64,000 nucleotides of DNA, taken from contig NZ_JAFNIH010000032.1 of NCBI RefSeq assembly GCF_019160155.1, positions 1 through 64,000 of the forward strand, given 5' to 3'. Below the pieces are notes generated by a model, which saw only the letters and a list, made by a program, of their open reading frames with translations, was not told the DNA's origin and searched no databases. Shown one piece after another: positions 17,162-25,430 of the stretch. Each line of letters begins with the position of its first letter. Position 1 is the stretch's first letter. The position numbers and the translations under genes were made by a program. Origin of the DNA: Pinisolibacter aquiterrae (GTDB lineage Bacteria; Pseudomonadota; Alphaproteobacteria; Rhizobiales; Ancalomicrobiaceae).

Positions 17162-18004
17162 TCACGCCGGCTCGATCGTCACCTGCACGTCGCGCGGCCG
17201 CGCCGTGTAGGGCCACGACGTCACCAGCATATCGGCGCCGGCACGGACGTGATCGGCGGCATTGGCCGGCGAGATCCCACCTGCCGAGGCGAGCACCACG
17301 GCAGGCCATCTCGACTTCACCAGCGCCGCCGCCTCCGCGACGTCTTCGACCGTGAACTTCTCCATCTGGATCACGTCAAACCCCGCCGCCGCGGCTCGCG
17401 CCGCGTGGTCCGGGGTCGCCACCTCGATCACCAGCTTCTTCTCCGGACAGGCCGCGCGCAGCCGCGCCACCGTCGCCTCCGGCGCCTCGTCGCCGAGGAA
17501 GGCGCGATGCTCGGCGAAGACCAGCACCGTCTCGGACAGTCCGGTGCGGTGGACGACGCAGCCACCCGCCCGGATCGCCGCCAGTTGGAACCGCCGCGCG
17601 CCGGGAAAGGTCTTGCGCGTGCAGGCGACCGACACCCGGCGCTCGCCCACGACCGCCGCCTCCACCACCTCGCGCGCCGCCGTGGCGATGCCGCCGAGGA
17701 GTTCCATCGTCGTCTGCGCGGTCTTCCAGGCGCGGTGCAGCGCCGCCGCCGGCCCCTCGGCGGAAAGAAGCGCCGTTCCCGCCGCGGCCCGCTCGCCGTC
17801 GGCGGCGAGCGTGGCGACGCTCCCACCCGCGAGCTCGATCAGCCCGCGTGCGATCGCGATCCCCGCCACCACCTGCGGATCGCGCGCGGTGAAGCGCATC
17901 ACCGCGCCGCGCTCGCCGATCCCCAGGGCGTCGGTGGTGAGATCGCCGTGCGGCGTGTCCTCGGCCAGCAACGCGTCGAGCTCGGCCCGGGTCGGACGAA
18001 ACAT
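17162..18004 (-). CDS. modD: ModD protein (quinolinate phosphoribosyltransferase-like)
   Basis: ModD is a homologue of nicotinate-nucleotide pyrophosphorylase (NadC) found at the end of some molybdate operons, first known from Rhodobacter capsulatus modABCD. Its reaction is not firmly established. The 280 residues show the NadC-like fold: EDTPHGDLTTDALGI at the N-terminus, the substrate-contact ACTRKTFPGAR (TRKT), and the barrel segments VIQMEKFTVEDV and ASAGGISPANA. The start at 18004 lies 2 bases after the modC stop codon, so the genes are co-translated. The operon position argues against a housekeeping NadC. It is convergent with the DUF2087 gene. Confidence 0.88.
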   Translation of the reverse strand: MFRPTRAELDALLAEDTPHGDLTTDALGIGERGAVMRFTARDPQVVAGIAIARGLIELAGGSVATLAADGERAAAGTALLSAEGPAAALHRAWKTAQTTMELLGGIATAAREVVEAAVVGERRVSVACTRKTFPGARRFQLAAIRAGGCVVHRTGLSETVLVFAEHRAFLGDEAPEATVARLRAACPEKKLVIEVATPDHAARAAAAGFDVIQMEKFTVEDVAEAAALVKSRWPAVVLASAGGISPANAADHVRAGADMLVTSWPYTARPRDVQVTIEPA

Positions 18005-18006
18005 GA

Positions 18007-19122
18007 TCAGGCCTTCCTCTTTTCCGGCGCCTCGAGCCCGGCGAGACCGCGCTCGTCGATCGACACCGCCTTGATCAGCGCCGAGATCCGATCGCCGACC
18101 GCGACCCCGAGCGCGTCGAAACCGAGCCGCGTGACATAGGCGTAGAGCGTCTCGCCGCCGTCGAGCAGCACCGTCACCAGCGCGAAGGGCCCGCCGTCGG
18201 TCGTCACCGCCTCGATCCGCCCGGCGAGCGCGGTGCGCACGCTGGTCGCCGTGCCGCGCTCGCGCGACAGCGTCACCTCGGTCGCCCGCACCGTCACCCG
18301 CACGCTCGCCCCCACGCGCGGCAGCCGGCCGGGGACGACGATCGAGCCGGCGGGATGGGCGATCGTCGTCACCCCATAAGCCTCGTCGATCTCGGCGACG
18401 GTGCCGGTGACGACCGAGACCGCCTCGAAGCGATGCATCGCCGAGGCGAGGCCGGTCGGCGCCAGAACCTCGGCCGGAGCGCCGATCGCCGCGACCCGCC
18501 CCTGGTCCATCCGCACCACCGTGGCGGCGAGCCGCGCCACCTCCTCGACGGAATGCGACACGTAGAGGATCGGGATCGCGAAGGCGTCGCGCAGATGTTC
18601 GATGAAGGGCAGGATCTCGAGCTTGCGGTCGTCGTCGAGTGCCGCCAGCGGCTCGTCCATCAGCAGGAGGTCGGGCGAGGTCAGGAGCGCCCGCCCGATC
18701 GCCACGCGCTGGCGCTCGCCGCCCGAGAGCGTCGCCGGACGCCGGTCGAGCAGATGGCCGATGCCGAGCACCGCGATCACCGCGTCGCGCTCGACCCGGC
18801 GCCGCTCGCGCGCCGTGAAGAAGCGCCCATAGGCGAGATTGGTCGCGACCGAGAGATGGGGAAAGAGCAGCGCGTCCTGGAACACGAGCCCGATCCGGCG
18901 GCGATGCGGCGGCAGGCGCACGCCCCGTTCGACGTCGGTCAGCACCGTGTCGCCGAGCGTGATGCGGCCGCGATCGGGCCGCTCGAGCCCCGCCACCAGC
19001 CGGATCACCGTGGTCTTGCCGCAACCCGAAGGCCCGAACAGCGCCGTGATGCCCTGGCCACCCTCGAAGGCGACGTCGAGCGTGAAGTCGGAGCGCGCCA
19101 GCGCCACGTCGACCGAGATCAT
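18007..19122 (-). CDS. modC: molybdate ABC transporter ATP-binding protein
   Basis: This is the cytoplasmic ATPase that powers ModB for molybdate uptake. It has 371 residues: an ABC domain with Walker A GPSGCGKTT (about 30-38), signature LSGGERQRVAIGRALL, Walker B LLLMDEPLAALDD and an H-loop in YVSHSVEEV. A C-terminal molybdate-binding TOBE domain covers about 290-360 (VRVTVRATEVTLSRE ... GVAVGDRISALIKAVSIDE). Length and layout match ModC rather than other ABC subunits. Its start overlaps the modB stop by the ATGA tetranucleotide, and modD follows after 2 bases. Confidence 0.94.
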   Translation of the reverse strand: MISVDVALARSDFTLDVAFEGGQGITALFGPSGCGKTTVIRLVAGLERPDRGRITLGDTVLTDVERGVRLPPHRRRIGLVFQDALLFPHLSVATNLAYGRFFTARERRRVERDAVIAVLGIGHLLDRRPATLSGGERQRVAIGRALLTSPDLLLMDEPLAALDDDRKLEILPFIEHLRDAFAIPILYVSHSVEEVARLAATVVRMDQGRVAAIGAPAEVLAPTGLASAMHRFEAVSVVTGTVAEIDEAYGVTTIAHPAGSIVVPGRLPRVGASVRVTVRATEVTLSRERGTATSVRTALAGRIEAVTTDGGPFALVTVLLDGGETLYAYVTRLGFDALGVAVGDRISALIKAVSIDERGLAGLEAPEKRKA

Positions 19123-19814
19123 GCCCGCCCCTCCCGGCCGCGCCGTCGCCGCACCGCGAGTTCGGAGACGACCAGTGCCCCGAGCGCCAACACGGCCGCG
19201 ACCAGCGACAGCTTGAGCGCGCCGAGATCGCCCCCGGGGGTCTGGGTATAGGTGTAGATGGCGGCGGGAATGGTCTGAGTCTGACCGGGGATGTTGGAGA
19301 CGAAGGTGATGGTGGCGCCGAACTCACCGAGAGCCTTGGCGAAGGCCAGCACCGCCCCGGCCGCGACCCCGCGCAACGACAAGGGCAGCGTCACCGAGAG
19401 GAAGACCCACCACGGCGGCGCGCCGAGCGAGGCGGCGGCCTGCTCGATCCGCTCGTCGATCGCCTCCATCGACAGGCGGATCGCCCGCACCATCAACGGA
19501 AAGCCCATCACCCCGGCGGCGAGCGCCGCGCCGGTCCACCGGAACGAGAACACCAGCCCGAAATGCTCGGCGAGGAAGGCCCCGATCGGTGCCCTCCGGC
19601 CGAACGACAACAGGAGCAGGTAACCCGTCACGACCGGCGGCAGCACCAGCGGCAGATGGACGATCCCGTCCAGGAGCGCCTTGCCGGGAAACCGCCCCCG
19701 CGCCAACACCCAGGCCACCAGGATCGCCGGCGGCAGCGAGGCCACCATGGCGATCGTGCCCACCTTCAGGGACAGGCCGATCGCCGTCCATTCCTCGACC
19801 GTGAACCAGTCCAC
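19119..19814 (-). CDS. modB: molybdate ABC transporter permease
   Basis: This is the inner-membrane permease subunit of the molybdate transporter. The 231 residues form about five to six membrane segments (for example LKVGTIAMVASLPPAILVAW at 15-34 and VHLPLVLPPVVTGYLLLL). They contain the EAA coupling loop EQAAASLGAPPWWVFLSVTLP, which contacts the ATPase. The gene lies 12 bases after modA and overlaps modC by 4 bases. Family membership is unambiguous. Confidence 0.94.
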   Translation of the reverse strand: MDWFTVEEWTAIGLSLKVGTIAMVASLPPAILVAWVLARGRFPGKALLDGIVHLPLVLPPVVTGYLLLLSFGRRAPIGAFLAEHFGLVFSFRWTGAALAAGVMGFPLMVRAIRLSMEAIDERIEQAAASLGAPPWWVFLSVTLPLSLRGVAAGAVLAFAKALGEFGATITFVSNIPGQTQTIPAAIYTYTQTPGGDLGALKLSLVAAVLALGALVVSELAVRRRRGREGRA

Positions 19815-19826
19815 CCGTCCCGATCC

Positions 19827-20630
19827 TCACTTCGCGAGCGGCGTGAAGCCCTCGTCGGCGAAGATCTTGGCAGCCTCCGCGCTCTTCAGGAAGGCCAGAT
19901 AGGCGGCCGCGTCGGCATTGGTCGAATCCTTGGTGATCGCCACCGGATAGATGATCGCCGGATGGCTGCCCGCCGGGAAGGTCCCGACCACGACCACCTT
20001 GGGCTCCGACTTCGCGTCGGTGGCATAGACGATGCCGTATTTGGCCTCGCCGCGCGCCACCAGGGCGAGGGCGGCGCGCACGTTGGCGGCGCCGGCGATC
20101 TTCGGCTCGACCGCGGCCCACACGCCGAGCTTCTCGAGCGCGGCCTTGGCGTATTTCCCGACCGGCACCGAGCCGACGTCGCCGGTCGCGACCTTGCCGT
20201 CGCCGACCTTCTCGGCGAGCGGGAAGCCGGGGCCGATCTCGATCTTTTCCGGCGTGTCCATCGGCGCGATCAACACCAGCGCATTGCCGAGCAACTCGGA
20301 ACGGGTTTCCGGCTTGATCAGTCCCTTGTCGGAGAGATAGGTCATCCACGGGATGTCGGCGGAGACGAAGACGTCGGCCGGCGCGCCCTGTTCGATCTGC
20401 TTGGCGAGAGCCGAGGAGGCGGCGTAGGAGACGGTCACCGTCTTGCCGGTCTTGGCGGTCCAGGCGGCGTCGATCTTGTCGAGCGCGGTCTTCATCGAGG
20501 CGGCGGCGAAGACCACCGGCCCCGCCGACTGCGCGAGCGCCGAACCGCCGGCCGCGCCGATCACCATCAGCGCCGCACCGACCAGGGCACCCGCCATCCG
20601 GCGCATTTTCTTCTCGAACGAATTCATCAC
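19827..20630 (-). CDS. modA: molybdate-binding periplasmic protein
   Basis: This periplasmic receptor delivers molybdate to ModBC. It has 267 residues with a signal peptide (positively charged start, hydrophobic core ALVGAALMVIGAAGG, cleavage after SALA near residue 33). Oxyanion-binding motifs are seen in order: FAAASMKTALD, AASSALAKQIEQGAPADVFVSAD, GDVGSVPVGKYAKAAL and YGIVYATDA. The start may be at 20630 or at the Met just after it. A Mo-box-like palindrome lies 36 bases upstream of the start, so the modABCD operon probably has its own molybdate-responsive promoter downstream of mop. Confidence 0.95.
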   Translation of the reverse strand: MMNSFEKKMRRMAGALVGAALMVIGAAGGSALAQSAGPVVFAAASMKTALDKIDAAWTAKTGKTVTVSYAASSALAKQIEQGAPADVFVSADIPWMTYLSDKGLIKPETRSELLGNALVLIAPMDTPEKIEIGPGFPLAEKVGDGKVATGDVGSVPVGKYAKAALEKLGVWAAVEPKIAGAANVRAALALVARGEAKYGIVYATDAKSEPKVVVVGTFPAGSHPAIIYPVAITKDSTNADAAAYLAFLKSAEAAKIFADEGFTPLAK

Positions 20631-20665
20631 GGAAACCCTCCGGTCGACGACGCAGCGTCGAAACC

Positions 20666-20683
20666 TATATCATCAACGATACA
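20666..20683 (-). promoter_or_regulatory. Mo-box-like operator upstream of modA
   Basis: Read on the plus strand it is TATATC-N6-GATACA, a near-perfect 6-6-6 inverted repeat. It lies 36 bases before the modA start. It matches the repeat before mop and resembles the TATAT-type half-sites bound by ModE family regulators. Confidence 0.62.
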
Positions 20684-20763
20684 GCAACAAGCCGAAGAAA
20701 ACCCCGATGGGCAGATCCCGATCGAGGCTCCCCGCCGCCCTCGAGGGGCGGAACACGCCGACC

Positions 20764-20970
20764 TCAGTCGACGCCGATCATCACGTCCGAGGACTTGATC
20801 ACCACCTTGACCGCCTGGCCGGCGGCGAGGCCGAGATCCTCGACCGCTTCGTTGGTGATCGCCGAGGTGACGGTCTGGCCACCGACGTCGACGGTGACGT
20901 GAGCGGTCGTGGTGCCCTTGGTGACGGACAGAACCGTGCCGGAGAGCATGTTGCGCGCGGAGAGCTTCAT
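20764..20970 (-). CDS. mop: molbindin (Mop), molybdate-binding TOBE protein
   Basis: This is a small cytoplasmic molybdate-binding and storage protein that forms hexamers from single TOBE/MOP domains. At 68 residues it has the usual length. The motifs are SARNMLSGTV at the start, then TTAHVTVDVGG, the ligand region SAITNEAVEDLGLAAGQ and the end VKVVIKSSDVMIGVD. The start at 20970 is preceded by GAGG; a longer frame to 21111 lacks protein character. It is 133 bases upstream of modA on the same strand, with its own Mo-box-like site, so it can be co-transcribed with modABCD or controlled separately. Confidence 0.93.
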   Translation of the reverse strand: MKLSARNMLSGTVLSVTKGTTTAHVTVDVGGQTVTSAITNEAVEDLGLAAGQAVKVVIKSSDVMIGVD

Positions 20971-21081
20971 GGATGGGATCCTCGCGGCGCCGTTCGCGGC
21001 GCCCATGGGTTGGAACCTCCGGAAACTCCTTCGCCGGACGAAGGAGCGCCGCGGCGAGCATAACCGAACACCGCCCGGTGG

Positions 21082-21099
21082 TGTATCGAAAACAATACA
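21082..21099 (-). promoter_or_regulatory. Mo-box-like operator upstream of mop
   Basis: TGTATC-N6-AATACA (plus strand) is a 6-6-6 inverted repeat with one mismatch, 112 bases before the mop ATG. It shares both half-sites with the modA site. It lies between mop and the end of the glgX-malQ gene. Confidence 0.6.
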
Positions 21100-21155
21100 G
21101 GAAGAGCTCAAATTTCAGGCGCCGAGGCAGGTCGCCCCGCCTCGCCCCGCCCGCC

Positions 21156-24100
21156 TCACCACCGTCGGTCGGCGAGCCCGGCCAGCACCGCCCGCGCGCG
21201 CGAGGTCTCGAGCAGCGTCTCGACGCCGACCGAGAGCCGCCGCCGCCAATTGGGCCGCTCGCGATCGGTGCCCGGCAGATTGAGCCGCTCGATCTCTCCG
21301 CTGAGATCGTCGGCCTGCACCAGCGCCAGCATCGAGCGCCCCTCGGCGGCATAGGCATGGACCGCCGCCGCGATCTCGTCGGTGAGCGCCGTCGGCAGGT
21401 CGTCGGCCACCGCCTCCGGCGCCAAGGCGCCCGCCGCGACCAGCGTGTCGATCAGGATCCGCTTCTCCTCGGCCCGCTCGGCGCGCGCGACCGGCGCCGC
21501 CGCCGCCTCGAGCCGCCCGAGCCGCAGATCCTCGTCGAGATCGTCGCCGATCCACCACCCCGCCAGGGTCGCGAGATCATGCGAGCCGACCACCGCCGTC
21601 CCGAGCGCCGGATAGGTCGCGGGCGAGCGGAAGCCCCGCCCTTCCCGCTCGAACCACAGCACCTGATAGGACAGGACCTCGGCCTCCGCCATGCGCTCGC
21701 GGAACCCCCAGGGCACGGTGCCGAGATCCTCGCCGACGACGACGCATTCGGCCCGCCGGCTCTCCAGCGTGAGCTGGCCGATCAGATCCTCGAACGGCTG
21801 ATCGACGAAGGCGCCCTGCGAGCCCTTGGCCCCGTCGGGCACCACGAAGAGCCGCCGGAGCCCCAGCACGTGATCGATCCTGAGCGCCCCGGCATGCGCC
21901 ATGTTGGCGCGGATCAGTTCGGCGAAGGGCGCGTGTCCGAGCCGCGCGCTCTCGATCGGATTGAGCGGCGGCAGCGACCACACCTGGCCGTCGCGCGCGA
22001 AGGGATCGGGCGGCGCGCCGACCGAGACCCGATGCATCAGCCGCGCGCCCGCGCCCCAGGCCTCCGCGCCGTCGGGCGCGCAGCCGACCGCGAGATCGCG
22101 GTAGAAGCCGAGCCCGAGCCCGGCCGCGTGCCCGCGCGCCGCCGCTTCCGCCAACTGCCGTTCGGCGAGCCACTGCAGGAACTGCGACCAGCGCACCGCC
22201 CGGCGATGGCGCGCCGCGAAATCCGCCACGCCGGGCCGATCCCAGGCCGCGAGATCGGCCGGAAAGCCGCTCGCCGTGGTCGCCCCGGTCACCGCCGCGA
22301 TCGCCTCGAAGGTGGAAAAGCGCGTCAGCGCCTCGCCGCCGCCGGCGACGAAGGCGTCGAACTCCGCCACCAGCGACCCACTTCCCGCCTTCGCCGTCTC
22401 CTCGAAGGTGGTGAAGGCCGCGCGCAGCACCGCCGACTTCAGCGCCCACACCGCCGGATAGTCGACGTGCGAGACCCCTTGGAGACGCGCCGCCTCCAGC
22501 GCCGCTCGGGGTGCCTCGGCGCCGATTCCGGCGGCGAGCGGCGCCGGCAGGCGCGTCACGTCGATGAAGATCGGATCGAGGAACCGCCGATCCGACGGCG
22601 AATAGGGGCTCGCCCGCTCGCGATCGCCCTGGAAGAGCGCGTGCAGCGGATTGAGACCGAGCGTGGCCGCGCCGACGCCGCCGGCCTTCTCGGCGAAGAG
22701 CGCCAGCGTCTCGAAATCGCCGATACCCTGATCGGCCGCGTGCCGCAACGTGTAGAGATGCGCCGAGAGCCCGAACAGCCGCCGCGCCGCGCCGCCCTCC
22801 GGCAGATGACAGGTCGCGGGCGCGACCGTCAGCGCACAGGTCTCGTCGTGGCCCTCGAGCCGGATCCGGTGACGCCCGATCGGCAGATCGGGAAGAGACA
22901 CGACGCGCCGGCTCGGCCCCGTCTCCTCACCCGTCGCGAAGACCGCCCGGCCCTCGCCGGGATGCACGGTGACGACGCGCTCGCCCCCGCCCTCGAGCTC
23001 GATCGTCAGACGCAGCGTGCCGCCGCCGAGCGCGCGCGGCCCGGCCAGCGACACCTCGCCCTCGCGGCCGGCGAACACCGTCGCGGCGAGCGGCAGCGGC
23101 CGCCGGGTGGTCTCCGACGACAGCCGCTCGAAACTGTCCGTGGCCTCGCCGAGCGTATCCGCCGGAAGGCCCATCGCGTTCAGGATCGCCCGCTTGGTGT
23201 CGTCCCCGACCCGGTGCCCATGGCCGGTCAGATCCCACCAGTCCGGCGCGATGCCTGCGGCATGCGCCAATCGATCGAGCGAATCGCTGTCGACCGGCCA
23301 GATTCGATGATCGTCCGGAATCGGCTCCTCGACGAAGATCGTCACCGAGCGCCCGTCGATCGGGAACTTGGCGCTGGCGAAAGCCTCCCGGTCGGGATGA
23401 GCGCTGTCGAGTTCGAGCCGCCAGCGCATCCCCGGACGCGGCGGCGCCGGCACGAACACCGCCGGCCGCGGATCGACCGAGAGCGCCACGATCACCCGGT
23501 CGATCGCGCCGTCCTGTTCCCCCGCCATCACCGCGACCAGACGGAAGTTCTCCGGATCGTGCCAATCGCCCGGCCCGAACGGCGCCCCGTCGAACCGGCG
23601 CCATTCGAGATCGGCGATACCCTCCGCGCCGATCGCCGACCCGGTCGGCATACGGTCGTCGCGCAGCGCCGCATGCGCGGCGCGGATCCGCGCGAGCCGC
23701 GCCACGAAGGCGATCAGCCCGTCGTCCGCATGCTCCCAGTCGAACCAGGACATGGCGTTGTCCTGGGCATAGGCGTTGTTGTTGCCGTCCTGCGTCCGCC
23801 CCGCCTCGTCGCCCATCGCCAGCATCGGAATGCCGTGCGACGTGAAGAGGGTCGCGAGCAGCGCCCGCACGTCGCGCAGCCGCGCCTCGCGCACCGCCGG
23901 ATCGTCGGTCGGCCCCTCGACGCCGTGGTTCCAGGAATGATTGGCGTCGGTGCCGTCGCGATTGTTCTCGCCGTTAGCCTCGTTGTGCTTGTGGGCGTAG
24001 GCGACGAGGTCCGCCAGGGTGAAGCCGTCGTGGGCGGTGATGAAGTTGAGCGAATCCGAGGTCGGCCGATGCCGCGCCGCGAACACGTCGGACGACCCGG

Positions 24101-25370
24101 CGAATCGCGTCGCCACTTCGCCGATGATGCCCTGATCGCCGCGCCAGAAGCGCCGCATCGTGTCGCGCCAGCGGTCGTTCCATTCCGGCCACCCGGCCGG
24201 GAAGGCGCCGAGCCGATAGCCGCCCGGCCCGATGTCCCAGGGCTCCGCGACATGCACCAGATCGCGCAGCTCGGGATCGGAGCGGATCGCCGCCAGGAAC
24301 GGCGCGTCGGCATCGAAGCCGAGCGCGCACCGGCCGAGGGCGGTCGCGAGATCGTAGCGGAACCCGTCGAAGCCGCCGACCCGCGCCGCGTGCCGGAGCG
24401 CGTCGAGCCCGAGCCGGAGCCCCGCCTGCCGGGTCAGATCGAGCCCGTTGCCGCAGCCGCTGTCGTCGGCGTAGCGCGAGAGATCCCCGCTCCTCAGCCG
24501 ATACCACAGCGCATTGTCGAGGCCGCGATAGGCGACGGTCGGGCCGAGATGATCGCTCTCGCCGGTATGGTTCAGCACCACGTCGAGGATCACCTGGATC
24601 CCCGCGTCGTGCAGCGCGTCGATCGCCGCGCGCACCTCCGCCCAGCCACCCGGCGCCAGGCGCGGATCGACCGCCATCGGCACGATCGGATTGTAGTTCC
24701 AATAGTTGGTGAGCCCGAGGGGCCCGAGATGACGCTCGTCGAGCCCCGCCCAGATCGGCATCACCTCGAGCACCGTCACCCCGAGCCGGCTCAGATGGCC
24801 GATCGCCACGGGATGTCCGAGCGCCGCGAACGTGCCCCGGATCTCCTCCGGGATCGCCGGATGGAGACGGGTGAAGCCCTTGACGTGACACTCGTAGACG
24901 ACGCGGTCGCGCGGGGCGACCCGCGGCCTGACCACCGGCTGCGCGGGGCTCGCCGCCTCGATGATCGCCTTGGGAACCTCGGCGGCGCTGTCGACCTCGT
25001 CGTGCTCGGCGCCGTGGATGCGCGCGTCGAACATCGCCGGATGGAGACGGAACGGCCGATCGAGCCGCGTCGCGTGCGTATCGACCAGGAGCTTGGCCGG
25101 ATTGAAGCGATGCCCCCTCTCCGGCGCCCAGGGTCCGCTCACCCGCAGGCCCCAGCGCGTCCCCGGCGCGACGCCCTCGATCCAGCCGTGGAACACCTCG
25201 CCGGTGCGTCCTGGCAGCCGGAAGCGGCCGGTCTCACGGTCCTCGTCGTCGAAGAAGCAGACGTCCACCTCGGTCGCATTCGCCGAGACCACGGCGAAGT
25301 TCACCCCGATCCCGTCATGGCTCGCGCCGAGCGGTCCCGCCGCTCCGAGCCCGGTCTTCCCTGAATGCAT
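21156..25370 (-). CDS. glgX-malQ: fused glycogen debranching enzyme GlgX and 4-alpha-glucanotransferase MalQ
   Basis: One 1404-residue frame joins two enzymes of glycogen breakdown. The N-terminal ~700 residues are a GlgX isoamylase: a carbohydrate-binding start (GIGVNFAVVSANATEVDVCFFD) and a GH13 barrel with D340 (FRYDLA), E376 (VAEPWD) and D448 (AHDGF), spaced as in E. coli GlgX. The C-terminal part, from about 740, is a GH77 amylomaltase with D1166 (RIDHVLGL), E1214 (VGEDLGTVP) and D1265 (GSHDLATLAGWW). No stop or frameshift separates them. The combined activity would parallel eukaryotic debranching enzyme. The start at 25370 has AGGGGG 7 bases upstream; a GTG 10 codons earlier is less likely. 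It is the last gene of the glg operon, 60 bases after glgA. Confidence 0.92.
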   Translation of the reverse strand: MHSGKTGLGAAGPLGASHDGIGVNFAVVSANATEVDVCFFDDEDRETGRFRLPGRTGEVFHGWIEGVAPGTRWGLRVSGPWAPERGHRFNPAKLLVDTHATRLDRPFRLHPAMFDARIHGAEHDEVDSAAEVPKAIIEAASPAQPVVRPRVAPRDRVVYECHVKGFTRLHPAIPEEIRGTFAALGHPVAIGHLSRLGVTVLEVMPIWAGLDERHLGPLGLTNYWNYNPIVPMAVDPRLAPGGWAEVRAAIDALHDAGIQVILDVVLNHTGESDHLGPTVAYRGLDNALWYRLRSGDLSRYADDSGCGNGLDLTRQAGLRLGLDALRHAARVGGFDGFRYDLATALGRCALGFDADAPFLAAIRSDPELRDLVHVAEPWDIGPGGYRLGAFPAGWPEWNDRWRDTMRRFWRGDQGIIGEVATRFAGSSDVFAARHRPTSDSLNFITAHDGFTLADLVAYAHKHNEANGENNRDGTDANHSWNHGVEGPTDDPAVREARLRDVRALLATLFTSHGIPMLAMGDEAGRTQDGNNNAYAQDNAMSWFDWEHADDGLIAFVARLARIRAAHAALRDDRMPTGSAIGAEGIADLEWRRFDGAPFGPGDWHDPENFRLVAVMAGEQDGAIDRVIVALSVDPRPAVFVPAPPRPGMRWRLELDSAHPDREAFASAKFPIDGRSVTIFVEEPIPDDHRIWPVDSDSLDRLAHAAGIAPDWWDLTGHGHRVGDDTKRAILNAMGLPADTLGEATDSFERLSSETTRRPLPLAATVFAGREGEVSLAGPRALGGGTLRLTIELEGGGERVVTVHPGEGRAVFATGEETGPSRRVVSLPDLPIGRHRIRLEGHDETCALTVAPATCHLPEGGAARRLFGLSAHLYTLRHAADQGIGDFETLALFAEKAGGVGAATLGLNPLHALFQGDRERASPYSPSDRRFLDPIFIDVTRLPAPLAAGIGAEAPRAALEAARLQGVSHVDYPAVWALKSAVLRAAFTTFEETAKAGSGSLVAEFDAFVAGGGEALTRFSTFEAIAAVTGATTASGFPADLAAWDRPGVADFAARHRRAVRWSQFLQWLAERQLAEAAARGHAAGLGLGFYRDLAVGCAPDGAEAWGAGARLMHRVSVGAPPDPFARDGQVWSLPPLNPIESARLGHAPFAELIRANMAHAGALRIDHVLGLRRLFVVPDGAKGSQGAFVDQPFEDLIGQLTLESRRAECVVVGEDLGTVPWGFRERMAEAEVLSYQVLWFEREGRGFRSPATYPALGTAVVGSHDLATLAGWWIGDDLDEDLRLGRLEAAAAPVARAERAEEKRILIDTLVAAGALAPEAVADDLPTALTDEIAAAVHAYAAEGRSMLALVQADDLSGEIERLNLPGTDRERPNWRRRLSVGVETLLETSRARAVLAGLADRRW

Positions 25371-25430
25371 GCCGTGCCCCCTGCGGCGTCCCCCCGACAC
25401 CCCGGCCGCGCGCGGCCGTCTGCGAGGGGA

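Noticed and set aside
20973-25364. 1463-codon open frame on the plus strand
   Set aside because: It is exactly antisense to the glgX-malQ gene, is Arg/Pro/His-rich and has no family motif; a by-product of very high GC.
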